From contig JAEZIZ010000130.1 in assembly GCA_023415915.1 (NCBI GenBank), forward strand, positions 1-5,320: a stretch of 5,320 nucleotides of DNA, in the 5' to 3' direction. Positions 1 through 5,320 of this stretch are shown one piece after another (the stretch's first letter is position 1; every line of letters begins with the position of its first letter). The translations under genes were made by a program, and so were the position numbers. Origin of the DNA: Bacillota bacterium. GTDB lineage: Bacteria; Bacillota; Clostridia; Christensenellales; SZUA-584. The notes beneath the pieces are model-generated. The model made no database searches. It saw only the letters and a list, made by a program, of their open reading frames with translations, and had not been told where the DNA came from.

Positions 1-24
1 TTGGCCAAATAATGTTAAACAAAT

Positions 25-30
25 AGGAGG
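25..30 (+). promoter_or_regulatory. Ribosome binding site of the binding-protein gene
   Basis: AGGAGG lies six bases before the ATG at 37, a near-ideal Shine-Dalgarno site and spacing. It fixes that ATG as the start and suggests strong translation, as expected for a substrate-binding protein needed in excess. The promoter is not visible because only 36 bases of leader are in the window. Confidence 0.93.
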
Positions 31-36
31 ATACAA

Positions 37-1209
37 ATGAAAAAATCATTAGCAATTGTTGTTGCTGTATTGCTTGCAGTAGCAATGTTTGCAGGGTGTG
101 CAAACACAAACAATCAGCCGTCTCAGGCGCCGGCGAGCGAGAAGCCTTCGGAAGCTGCTTCAACGCAACCTTCTGAGGCTCCGTCGGAAGCTCCGGCAGA
201 GGCAGCAGCCGGATATGAGATCGCGATGATAACCGACAAAGGCACTATCGACGACAAGTCGTTCAATCAGGGGACTTGGGAAGGCATAAAGGCGTTTGCG
301 GATGCCAACGGTAAAACCAAACAGTATTATAAGCCTACGGAGGTATCCGACGCCGCTTATCTCGCTTCTATTGATCTCGCGGTCAAGGGCGGAGCAAAAA
401 TGATCGTTTGCCCGGGCTTCCTGTTCGAGACCGCTGTCTACGAAGCTCAGACAAAATATCCCGACGTGAAGTTCATACTGATCGACGGAGAACCCCATAC
501 CGCAGACTATGCGACCTATAAGACCGAGCCCAATGTACTCTGCTTCATTTTTGCTGAGGACCAGGTTGGTTTCTACGCGGGCTACGCCGCCGTCAAGGAC
601 GGCTTTACGAAGCTTGGCTACCAGGGCGGACAGTCGGTTCCCGCGGTTGTGCGTTACGGCTACGGTTTCGTACAGGGCGCCGAAGCGGCTGCTACCGAGA
701 TGGGCCTTCCGGACGGTTCTATCTCCATAATGTACAATTATTCCGGCGACTTTGCAGCAACTCCTGAGAATCAGGCGAGAGCGGCGGGCTGGTATCAGTC
801 GGGCACCGAGATAATATTCGCGGCGGGCGGCAGCGTCGGTAACTCCGTAATGTCGGCTGCGGAAGCTTCGACCGATAAATTTGTCATCGGTGTTGATGTC
901 GATCAGAGCGGCGAATCTGACACAGTCATCGCTTCAGCGATGAAGATGCTGGGCAACGCGGTTCAGGACGGCCTTAAAGCTTTCTATGACGGCACTTTCG
1001 AAGGCGGACGGACAATCCATGCGGACTCCTCGAACAACGGCGTCGGAATGACAACGGATACCAGCAAATGGCGTAAATTTACTACAGAGGATTACAATAC
1101 CCTTTTCGAAGCTGTCAAGAGCGGCAAATATACAATAAACAACTCGATAGATGCGAAAATAGCTGATTTTGGCCTGAAGAAAGTTAAGGTTACCGAAGTA
1201 ACAGATTAA
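37..1209 (+). CDS. bmpA: BMP-family substrate-binding lipoprotein of a nucleoside ABC importer
   Basis: This is the extracellular binding protein (390 residues) that captures the substrate and presents it to the permeases encoded downstream. Residues 1-20 form a lipoprotein signal peptide: KK, then a hydrophobic core, then the lipobox FAGC with the lipidated Cys21. Residues 22-58 are a low-complexity linker rich in Pro, Ser, Glu and Ala with repeated PSEA units, probably a flexible tether to the membrane. The BMP domain runs from about 59 to 385. Family motifs are DKSFNQ (73-78), YGFVQGAEAA around 209-218, FAAGGSVGNSV (261-271), IGVDVDQ (284-290) and SAMKMLGNAV (300-309). In the family (TmpC/PnrA of Treponema) the Phe of DKSFNQ and the Asp of GVDxDQ lie in the nucleoside pocket; here they are Phe76 and Asp287. 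Length and domain order are normal. The next three genes supply the rest of the importer, although a 393-base gap with hairpins separates them. Purine nucleoside is the likely ligand; other nucleosides cannot be excluded. Confidence 0.95.
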   Translation: MKKSLAIVVAVLLAVAMFAGCANTNNQPSQAPASEKPSEAASTQPSEAPSEAPAEAAAGYEIAMITDKGTIDDKSFNQGTWEGIKAFADANGKTKQYYKPTEVSDAAYLASIDLAVKGGAKMIVCPGFLFETAVYEAQTKYPDVKFILIDGEPHTADYATYKTEPNVLCFIFAEDQVGFYAGYAAVKDGFTKLGYQGGQSVPAVVRYGYGFVQGAEAAATEMGLPDGSISIMYNYSGDFAATPENQARAAGWYQSGTEIIFAAGGSVGNSVMSAAEASTDKFVIGVDVDQSGESDTVIASAMKMLGNAVQDGLKAFYDGTFEGGRTIHADSSNNGVGMTTDTSKWRKFTTEDYNTLFEAVKSGKYTINNSIDAKIADFGLKKVKVTEVTD

Positions 1210-1219
1210 CATACGGATT

Positions 1220-1266
1220 ATAAACGTTGGCGGGAAGGAGCTTTTTGGCGCCTTCCCGCTGTTTAT
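1220..1266 (+). terminator. Strong GC-rich hairpin after the binding-protein gene, possible partial terminator
   Basis: The core stem is nine perfect base pairs, GCGGGAAGG (1230-1238) with CCTTCCCGC (1251-1259). It continues inward by two pairs after one mismatch, and outward through a small internal loop to ATAAAC (1220-1225) pairing with GTTTAT (1261-1266). It begins about ten bases after the stop codon. The tract after the core is only TGTTTAT, so a full intrinsic terminator is not convincing. Partial termination, or a 3'-end block against exonucleases that keeps the binding-protein mRNA abundant, fits better. That function is inferred from position and structure. Confidence 0.6.
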
Positions 1267-1305
1267 ACGGGGTCCCCAGCAAGCCATAAGGCTTGATGGG
1301 GCGTG
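1263..1305. repeat. Repeat copy 1 (hairpin 1274-1301)
   Basis: TTATACGGGGTCCCC leads into a stem of CCCCA (1274-1278) with TGGGG (1297-1301), a G-A mismatch, then CAAGCC (1280-1285) with GGCTTG (1290-1295) around an ATAA loop. With eleven base pairs and one mismatch it is the best-paired copy of the array. Confidence 0.75.
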
Positions 1306-1340
1306 TTATACGGGGTCCCCATCGTGAGACTTAATGGGGT
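1306..1340. repeat. Repeat copy 2 (hairpin 1317-1339), internally shortened
   Basis: It starts with the same 16 bases as copy 1 but lacks about four bases of the left inner arm, so the stem-loop part is 23 bases. CCCCAT (1317-1322) can still pair with ATGGGG (1334-1339). The central TCGTGAGA matches copy 3, which shows that the two are related. Confidence 0.7.
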
Positions 1341-1382
1341 GAATACAAGATCCCCGCAAGTCGTGAGATTTGATTTGGTGTG
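1341..1382. repeat. Repeat copy 3 (hairpin 1352-1378)
   Basis: The opening block is diverged to ATACAAGATCCCC (1343-1355). The inner stem CAAGTC (1357-1362) with GATTTG (1367-1372) closes a GTGA loop, which in RNA would be a stable GNRA tetraloop. The outer arm CCCC faces TTGG, so only its last two pairs are kept. Confidence 0.7.
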
Positions 1383-1433
1383 AATAACGGGGTGTGGATA
1401 AAACATCTCCGTAAAAGCTGCGAGTTTTTAGGG
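1383..1433. repeat. Repeat copy 4, most diverged (hairpin 1407-1433)
   Basis: The opening block AATAACGGGGT (1383-1393) is followed by an insertion of about a dozen bases. The 27-base stem-loop part then keeps the array's plan: CTCC, G, TAAAAGCT (1412-1419), GCG loop, AGTTTTTA (1423-1430), GGG. The primary sequence is largely different from copies 1 to 3, so its membership rests on length, order and pairing. An alternative hairpin pairs ACGGGGTGT (1387-1395) with ACATCTCCGT (1403-1412), with one bulged base. Confidence 0.5.
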
Positions 1434-1535
1434 AATAATACACAGTAACAGCAGGCTGTTTTAAGATCTTTTAGAACCCGGATAAATACCAGAGCATTCA
1501 TTTACGTTCATTCTATCCGCTGCACATTTTACTTA
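1434..1535. other. Remainder of the gene-free gap, no gene seen
   Basis: This AT-rich stretch between the repeat array and the ATPase leader contains no ORF of interest. A small hairpin, AACAG (1447-1451) with CTGTT (1456-1460), and a perfect AAGATCTT palindrome (1463-1470) are visible. A promoter for the downstream genes could sit here: GATAAA (1481-1486) and TTATAC (1533-1538) loosely resemble -10 boxes. Neither has a convincing -35 box at 16-18 bases, so none is called. Confidence 0.45.
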
Positions 1536-1572
1536 TACCGTAGGCCGGTAGCGGAGAAAAAGCCTTACGGTA
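1536..1572 (+). promoter_or_regulatory. Leader hairpin just upstream of the ATPase gene
   Basis: TACCGTAGGC (1536-1545) pairs with GCCTTACGGTA (1562-1572) in ten base pairs with one bulged T. The 16-base loop can add a three-pair inner stem (CCG with CGG). It ends 18 bases before the Shine-Dalgarno site and is followed by no T run, so it is not a terminator. It could be a 5' stabiliser or a protein or ligand site. It does not match the purine riboswitch consensus as I know it. Confidence 0.45.
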
Positions 1573-1590
1573 CCGATACTGCAGAATTAA

Positions 1591-1597
1591 GAGGTGA
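1591..1597 (+). promoter_or_regulatory. Ribosome binding site that sets the ATPase start at TTG 1603
   Basis: GAGGTGA matches the 16S tail at seven positions and lies five bases before TTG at 1603. The in-frame GTG at 1594 is part of this site and has no Shine-Dalgarno sequence of its own; the in-frame ATG at 1621 also lacks one. TTG 1603 is therefore the best start. Confidence 0.8.
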
Positions 1598-1602
1598 AAC
1601 GC

Positions 1603-3129
1603 TTGGAATATATTATCGAAATGAACAATATCGTCAAGGAGTTCCCGGGTATCCGTGCGAATGACGATGTCACCCTCAAGGTAAAAAAAGGCGAAATTCA
1701 CGCGCTGCTTGGCGAGAACGGCGCCGGAAAGAGCACTCTGATGAGTGTTTTGTTCGGAATGTACAAGCCGGAAAGCGGGAACATCGTACTCCGAGGCAAG
1801 GAAGTATCCATATCAGGGCCCAAAATGGCCAATGAGCTGGGCATAGGCATGGTGCACCAGCATTTTATGCTCGTACACAATTTTACGGTGCTGCAAAACA
1901 TAATACTTGGTGTGGAAACGACTAAAGGCGGCTTTCTTAATCTCGACATAGCGCGCAAAAAGGTAATGGATATATCGAAGCAGTACGGCCTCAGTATTGA
2001 CCCTGACGCGCTGATTTCGGACATTACTGTAGGAATGCAGCAAAGAGTGGAAATACTCAAGATGCTTTACCGTGACAACGAGATACTCATATTCGACGAG
2101 CCTACAGCGGTACTGACGCCTCAGGAGATAGCAGAGCTGATGAATATAATGAAGAACCTCGCCGCCGAAGGCAAGTCGATAATATTCATAACGCACAAGC
2201 TCGAAGAAATCAAGCGGGTAGCAGACCGTTGCACGGTGCTGAGGTTGGGAAAATGCGTAGGCACTGTCGACGTTGCCGATGTAACCATAGAACAGATGTC
2301 AGAGATGATGGTAGGCCGCAAGGTCCTTCTTCAGATCGACAAACAGGAGAAACAACCGGGCAGCCCTGTGCTAGAGGTCGATAACCTGACGGTAAAAAGC
2401 GAGGGCTCCAAAAAGAATAAAGTTCATAACTTAAGCCTTAAGGTGCATGAGGGCGAGATAGTCTGCATAGCCGGCGTGGACGGCAACGGGCAATCCGAAC
2501 TCATATACGCGCTGTCGGGTTTGATTCGCGCGGACAGCGGCACAATAAAGCTAAAGGGCGAAACAATCACGGGCAAGTCGGTACGTTACCGCAATACCCA
2601 CGGCATGTCTCATATACCCGAAGACAGGCATAAATACGGCCTGGTACTCGACTATACGCTGGGCGAGAACCTTGTTCTGCTGCAATATTTCGAGCCCCGC
2701 TTTCAGTCGCGTGGTTTCTTAAAAAAGGACGCAATAAAAAGTTACGCGCAAAGCCTGATAGATAAATTTGATATCCGCTGCAGCGAAGGGCCGAAAACAA
2801 CGGCGCGCAGCATGTCGGGCGGTAATCAGCAAAAAGCGATAGTCGCTCGGGAAATAAGCCGGGATCCCGAGCTTTTACTTGCCGTGCAGCCTACGCGCGG
2901 CCTGGACGTGGGTGCGATAGAATACATGCACCGAAAAATTATAGATGCGCGGGACACCGGCAAGGCAGTGCTTGTGGTGTCGTTCGAACTCTCGGAGGTC
3001 ATGCAGCTTGCCGACAGGATACTCGTGATGTATGAGGGCCAGATCGTAGCAAATGTGAAACCTTCCGAAGTCACGGAAAACGAACTCGGGCTTTATATGG
3101 CTGGAGCGAAAAGGGGGAACGTCGGTTGA
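1603..3129 (+). CDS. nupA: Nucleoside ABC importer ATPase with two nucleotide-binding domains
   Basis: This cytoplasmic ATPase powers the importer. From the TTG start it has 508 residues, the usual size for NupA/YufO and other sugar/nucleoside-type double ATPases. Domain 1 (about 4-240) is complete: Walker A GENGAGKS (37-44), Q-loop Gln86 in MVHQHF, signature TVGMQQR (142-148; this VGMQQR form is usual in the subfamily), Walker B ILIFDEP with catalytic Glu166, and H-loop His198. Domain 2 (about 256-500) is degenerate: the Walker A is GVDGNGQS (291-298) with Gln297 in place of lysine, and the Walker B region is LLLAVQPTRGLD, with Val428 and Gln429 where Asp and Glu would be. Phe461 stands at the H-loop histidine, while the signature MSGGNQQ (404-410) is canonical. 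This asymmetry is known in the family and suggests one main hydrolysis site. The stop codon overlaps the start of the first permease gene. Confidence 0.95.
   Translation: MEYIIEMNNIVKEFPGIRANDDVTLKVKKGEIHALLGENGAGKSTLMSVLFGMYKPESGNIVLRGKEVSISGPKMANELGIGMVHQHFMLVHNFTVLQNIILGVETTKGGFLNLDIARKKVMDISKQYGLSIDPDALISDITVGMQQRVEILKMLYRDNEILIFDEPTAVLTPQEIAELMNIMKNLAAEGKSIIFITHKLEEIKRVADRCTVLRLGKCVGTVDVADVTIEQMSEMMVGRKVLLQIDKQEKQPGSPVLEVDNLTVKSEGSKKNKVHNLSLKVHEGEIVCIAGVDGNGQSELIYALSGLIRADSGTIKLKGETITGKSVRYRNTHGMSHIPEDRHKYGLVLDYTLGENLVLLQYFEPRFQSRGFLKKDAIKSYAQSLIDKFDIRCSEGPKTTARSMSGGNQQKAIVAREISRDPELLLAVQPTRGLDVGAIEYMHRKIIDARDTGKAVLVVSFELSEVMQLADRILVMYEGQIVANVKPSEVTENELGLYMAGAKRGNVG
3111..3117 (+). promoter_or_regulatory. 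Ribosome binding site of the first permease gene
   Basis: AAGGGGG lies inside the last codons of the ATPase gene, eight bases before the TTG at 3126. It supports that TTG as a real start although it overlaps the upstream stop codon. Confidence 0.75.
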
Positions 3130-4277
3130 ACGAAAAGACAGGTAACAAATCAGGCGGCAGCGAATTTAAATTGGGGCCATGGTATAAGAGAATACCCGGA
3201 AGGGTACTAAACGGCATTGCCGGAGCAGCAGGCCCTTTCTCGTCGATAGTAGCCATAGTAATAGGGCTGCTGGTCGGTTTTATAGTGCTTATTATCAGCA
3301 ATCCCGCTAATGCTTTTTTCGGCATTGGTAAGATACTCGGAGGCGGCCTCGGCAGCAGCACTGATTTCGGCAATGTGCTTTATTTTGCAACACCAATTAT
3401 TATGACGGGGTTGTCGGTGTCTTTTGCTTTCCGTACAAACCTCTTCAACATCGGCGCTTCGGGCCAGTTCATTATGGGTGCGTTAGGCGCCGTATTTGTA
3501 GGCGTATACGGTACCGGATTAGGCTCATTTCAATGGATTGCCGCTCTTCTCGCGGCAATGCTTATGGGCGCCCTATGGGCGGTTATACCGGGACTATTGC
3601 AGGCCTACCGAAACGTTAATATCGTTATTTCATGTATAATGACAAATTATATAGGCACCTATTTTGTCAATATGACGGTAAGGTCATATCTTCTTAATAC
3701 TATGGCAGGCGACAGGGCGCTCGGAGTAGCCGAGACGGCCAACATACCAAAGTTCGGGCTTGATAAGTTATTTCCGGGATCTATGGTGGGCGGTGGCATT
3801 ATAATCGCTATAATTCTGGCGGTGGTCATTCACATTATACTTAGCAAAACCACCTTCGGGTTCGAACTCAAGGCGTGCGGCTTTAACCGTTATGCGAGCA
3901 GATATGCGGGTATTAACGAGAAAAGATGCATAGTACTTTCGATGGTGATTTCGGGAGCGCTCGCCGGCATAGGCGGCGGGCTTATGTATCTCGCAGGCAG
4001 CGGCAAGTATATTCTGATTGAGGACGTGATAGCGCCGGAAGGCTTTACCGGAATATCGGTCGCCTTGCTCGGCATGTCGCACCCTATAGGAACTCTGTTT
4101 GCCGGGCTGTTTATAGGATATATAATACAGGGCGGCAACCAGATGCAACTGGCCGGCTATGTTCCTGAGATAGTCGATATTATAACGGCAGTTATCATCT
4201 ATTTCGCGGCGTTCGCGTTGGTGCTGCGCAGCGTGCTGCAGCGAATCCGAATGAAAAGGGGAGGAGACCGGACATGA
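3126..4277 (+). CDS. nupB: Nucleoside ABC importer permease, larger subunit (NupB/YufP type)
   Basis: This is one half of the membrane channel (383 residues, branched-chain amino acid / ribose-type permease family). A polar N-terminus of about 35 residues is followed by roughly eight to ten hydrophobic segments, near 38-58, 84-102, 112-130, 136-157, 165-183, 221-240, 268-290, 305-337 and 347-369. A short basic tail ends the protein. Family motifs are LFNIGASGQ (106-114), GFELKACGFNRYASRYAGI (245-263, the cytoplasmic coupling loop that contacts the ATPase), GALAGIGGG (277-285) and GFTGISVALLG (306-316). The first motif has Ser112 where a Glu (NIGAEGQ) is frequent in homologues. It starts with TTG, sharing the four bases TTGA with the ATPase stop, so translation is probably coupled. 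It pairs with the smaller permease encoded next. Substrate is inferred from the operon. Confidence 0.93.
   Translation: MNEKTGNKSGGSEFKLGPWYKRIPGRVLNGIAGAAGPFSSIVAIVIGLLVGFIVLIISNPANAFFGIGKILGGGLGSSTDFGNVLYFATPIIMTGLSVSFAFRTNLFNIGASGQFIMGALGAVFVGVYGTGLGSFQWIAALLAAMLMGALWAVIPGLLQAYRNVNIVISCIMTNYIGTYFVNMTVRSYLLNTMAGDRALGVAETANIPKFGLDKLFPGSMVGGGIIIAIILAVVIHIILSKTTFGFELKACGFNRYASRYAGINEKRCIVLSMVISGALAGIGGGLMYLAGSGKYILIEDVIAPEGFTGISVALLGMSHPIGTLFAGLFIGYIIQGGNQMQLAGYVPEIVDIITAVIIYFAAFALVLRSVLQRIRMKRGGDRT
4258..4266 (+). promoter_or_regulatory. Ribosome binding site of the second permease gene
   Basis: GGGGAGGAG sits in the final codons of the first permease gene, seven bases before the ATG at 4274. 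It is a strong site and supports independent as well as coupled initiation. Confidence 0.82.
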
Positions 4278-5230
4278 ACATTTATTTTTTAGTTCAGCAA
4301 ACAATGTTCTTCACTATTCCGCTGATGCTTGTGGCTCTGGGCGGCATGTTTTCGGAGCGAAGCGGCATTGTCAACATAGCCCTTGAAGGTATTATGATAA
4401 TGGGCGGGTTTGCCAGCGTATTGTTCATCAGCCTGATGCAGGACAGCATGTCAGGGCAGCTGCTTCTGATACTCGCTATTCTAATCGCTATGGCGGCAGG
4501 CGCCGTATTTTCGCTGCTCCACGCGTACGCTTCCATCAACTTAAAAGCGGATCAGGTGATAAGCGGCACTGCGCTCAACATGCTTGCGCCGGCGTTTTCT
4601 ATATTCGCTGCACGCATGATACAGCCGTCGCATGTGCAGCAGATTGAATTTACAAATACGTTCCGTATCGACAAGGTTCCGGTGCTGGGCGATATTCCGG
4701 TTTTAGGCGAGCTCTTTTTCCAGAACACTTATATCACTACTTACCTGGGCGTGGTGATACTTATAGTTTCGGCGATACTTCTTTACCGCACAAGGTTCGG
4801 CTTAAGGCTGCGCGCTTGCGGCGAGCACCCTCAGGCTGCGGACGCTGTGGGTGTAGATGTTTACAAGATGCGTTACGCAGGGACAATAATATCAGGCGCG
4901 CTTGCAGGCCTCGGAGGGCTGATATTTGTTGTTACGACGTCGACAAACTTCAACGCAACAGTGTCAGGGTACGGCTTCCTCGCTCTCGCGGTTCTTATAT
5001 TCGGGCAGTGGAAGCCCTGGCGCATTGCAGGAGCGGCGTTGTTCTTTGGTTTCATGAAGACAATAGCGGCAGCGTATTCGTCCATACCGTTCCTGATGTC
5101 GGTGGGAGTCACAGGCTACATATATAAAATGGTACCGTATATCGCAACACTCATTGTGCTAATATTCAGTTCCAAACGGTCCCAGGCCCCAAGAGCCGAG
5201 GGTATCCCCTACGATCACGGAGCAAGGTAG
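4274..5230 (+). CDS. nupC: Nucleoside ABC importer permease, smaller subunit (NupC/YufQ type)
   Basis: This is the second half of the membrane channel (318 residues), a divergent paralogue of the preceding permease. It lacks the polar N-terminal extension and enters the membrane almost at once. Hydrophobic segments lie near 5-25, 36-55, 62-84, 98-114, 154-171, 201-222, 232-245, 250-268 and 274-299. Motifs typical of this subunit are GGMFSERSGIVNIALEGIMI (23-42), ISGTALNMLAP (96-106), IPVLGELFF (141-149), GLRLRACGEHPQAADAVGVD (176-195, coupling loop) and GYGFLALAVLIFGQWKP (232-248). The start overlaps the upstream stop as ATGA. In this family both permeases are needed and form a heterodimer on the double ATPase. 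Length and motif order are normal, with no sign of truncation. A transcription terminator begins 14 bases after the stop codon, so the gene closes the operon. Confidence 0.94.
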   Translation: MNIYFLVQQTMFFTIPLMLVALGGMFSERSGIVNIALEGIMIMGGFASVLFISLMQDSMSGQLLLILAILIAMAAGAVFSLLHAYASINLKADQVISGTALNMLAPAFSIFAARMIQPSHVQQIEFTNTFRIDKVPVLGDIPVLGELFFQNTYITTYLGVVILIVSAILLYRTRFGLRLRACGEHPQAADAVGVDVYKMRYAGTIISGALAGLGGLIFVVTTSTNFNATVSGYGFLALAVLIFGQWKPWRIAGAALFFGFMKTIAAAYSSIPFLMSVGVTGYIYKMVPYIATLIVLIFSSKRSQAPRAEGIPYDHGAR

Positions 5231-5244
5231 TAAAACAGCAGAAC

Positions 5245-5273
5245 AAAAGCGGCTTTTCAGCCGCTTTTTGTTT
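5245..5273 (+). terminator. Rho-independent terminator of the importer operon
   Basis: A perfect ten-pair stem, AAAAGCGGCT (5245-5254) with AGCCGCTTTT (5259-5268), closes a TTTC loop. It runs into the T-rich tail TTTTTGTTT (5265-5273). The matching A-rich left side gives a T-rich tail on the minus strand as well, so it may act in both directions. Confidence 0.93.
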
Positions 5274-5320
5274 GTACTATACGTTTTAAAGGCGCTTAAG
5301 CTTTCCCGAGCGCATTACAG

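Larger units (their letters stand above)
1263..1433. repeat. Array of four diverged, hairpin-forming direct repeats in the intergenic gap
   Basis: Four imperfect copies of a roughly 35-50 base unit lie in tandem. Each unit starts with a block like ATACGGGGTCCCC, and copies 1 to 3 go on through a stem-loop to a GGGG-like block with GTG or GTGAA after it. Copies 1 and 2 share 16 identical bases (1263-1278 and 1306-1321). The stem-loop parts are 28, 23, 27 and 27 bases long and follow one plan: a C-rich arm, an inner stem, a loop of three or four bases, the inner stem back, a G-rich arm. Several substitutions keep pairing in the inner stem (CAAGCC/GGCTTG in copy 1, CAAGTC/GATTTG in copy 3, TAAAAGCT/AGTTTTTA in copy 4). 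No ORF of useful size is present here. I do not recognise a named repeat family. It could be a REP- or MITE-like element or an RNA structure acting on the transcript. Confidence 0.75.

Noticed and set aside
1..24. Promoter for the binding-protein gene
   Set aside because: AATAAT (8-13) resembles a -10 box, but the -35 region would lie outside the window and the spacing to the ribosome site would leave a very short leader.
160..498. Minus-strand ORF of 112 codons inside the binding-protein gene
   Set aside because: It is a shadow of a well-supported gene, with low-complexity Arg/Leu-rich translation and no family motifs. The same applies to the other antisense ORFs under the four genes.
1263..1433. 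CRISPR array
   Set aside because: Unit lengths vary, copies are diverged, there are no unique spacers of constant size and no cas genes in the window. Related sequence fills most of each unit.
1412..1433. Intrinsic terminator at the TTTTT run (1425-1429)
   Set aside because: The T run is inside the hairpin's right arm rather than after it, and GGG follows, so it lacks the T tail needed for termination.
1210..1602. Purine (guanine/adenine) riboswitch in the gap before the ATPase gene
   Set aside because: CCGTAAAA at 1409-1416 recalls one loop of the purine aptamer, but the other conserved elements and the three-stem arrangement are missing. No such aptamer is visible in the 36 bases before the first gene either.
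3441..3467. Functional loss from Ser112 in the LFNIGASGQ motif of the first permease
   Set aside because: The position varies among homologues as far as I recall, the rest of the motif and protein are intact, and no consequence can be supported from sequence alone.
3768..4304. Minus-strand ORF of 178 codons opposite the permease genes
   Set aside because: It is long but lies wholly opposite coding sequence with clear membrane-protein motifs. Its translation shows no recognisable domain and it is best explained as a codon-bias shadow.

Overview
The window holds one complete four-gene ABC import system of the BMP / TmpC (PnrA) class. Characterised members of this class take up purine or broader nucleosides, for example bmpA-nupABC of Lactococcus and nupNOPQ (yufNOPQ) of Bacillus subtilis. 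All four genes are on the plus strand. In order they are a lipid-anchored substrate-binding protein (37-1209), a double-domain ATPase (1603-3129) and two different membrane permeases (3126-4277 and 4274-5230). A textbook intrinsic terminator follows at 5245-5273. Nothing in the proteins departs strongly from the family, so the transporter is an ordinary housekeeping or scavenging system. Nucleosides are the likely substrate by family; the sequence alone does not prove it.

The organism looks like a low-to-middle GC Gram-positive bacterium, most likely an uncultured Clostridia member. The signs are strong AGGAGG-type ribosome binding sites, TTG starts on two of four genes, frequent ATA isoleucine codons, a Gram-positive style lipoprotein signal and a Pro/Ser/Glu/Ala-rich linker after the lipidated cysteine. 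This placement is inference; there is no rRNA or other taxonomic marker.

Layout: positions 1-36 are the end of a leader with the first ribosome binding site. Positions 1210-1602 form a 393-base gene-free gap between the binding-protein gene and the ATPase gene, and this is the most interesting part. It opens with a strong GC-rich hairpin (1220-1266). An array of four diverged direct repeats follows (1263-1433), each built around a hairpin of the same size and plan. The gap ends with a leader hairpin (1536-1572) just before the ATPase ribosome binding site. The three downstream genes overlap by four bases at each junction (TTGA, then ATGA), so their translation is probably coupled. The last 47 bases hold no supported gene.

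Working together: the binding protein captures substrate outside the membrane and delivers it to a channel made of the two permeases, and the single polypeptide with two ATPase domains powers import. The hairpins between the first and second genes probably let the binding protein be made in excess over the membrane complex, by partial termination or by protecting the upstream mRNA end. That role is inferred.
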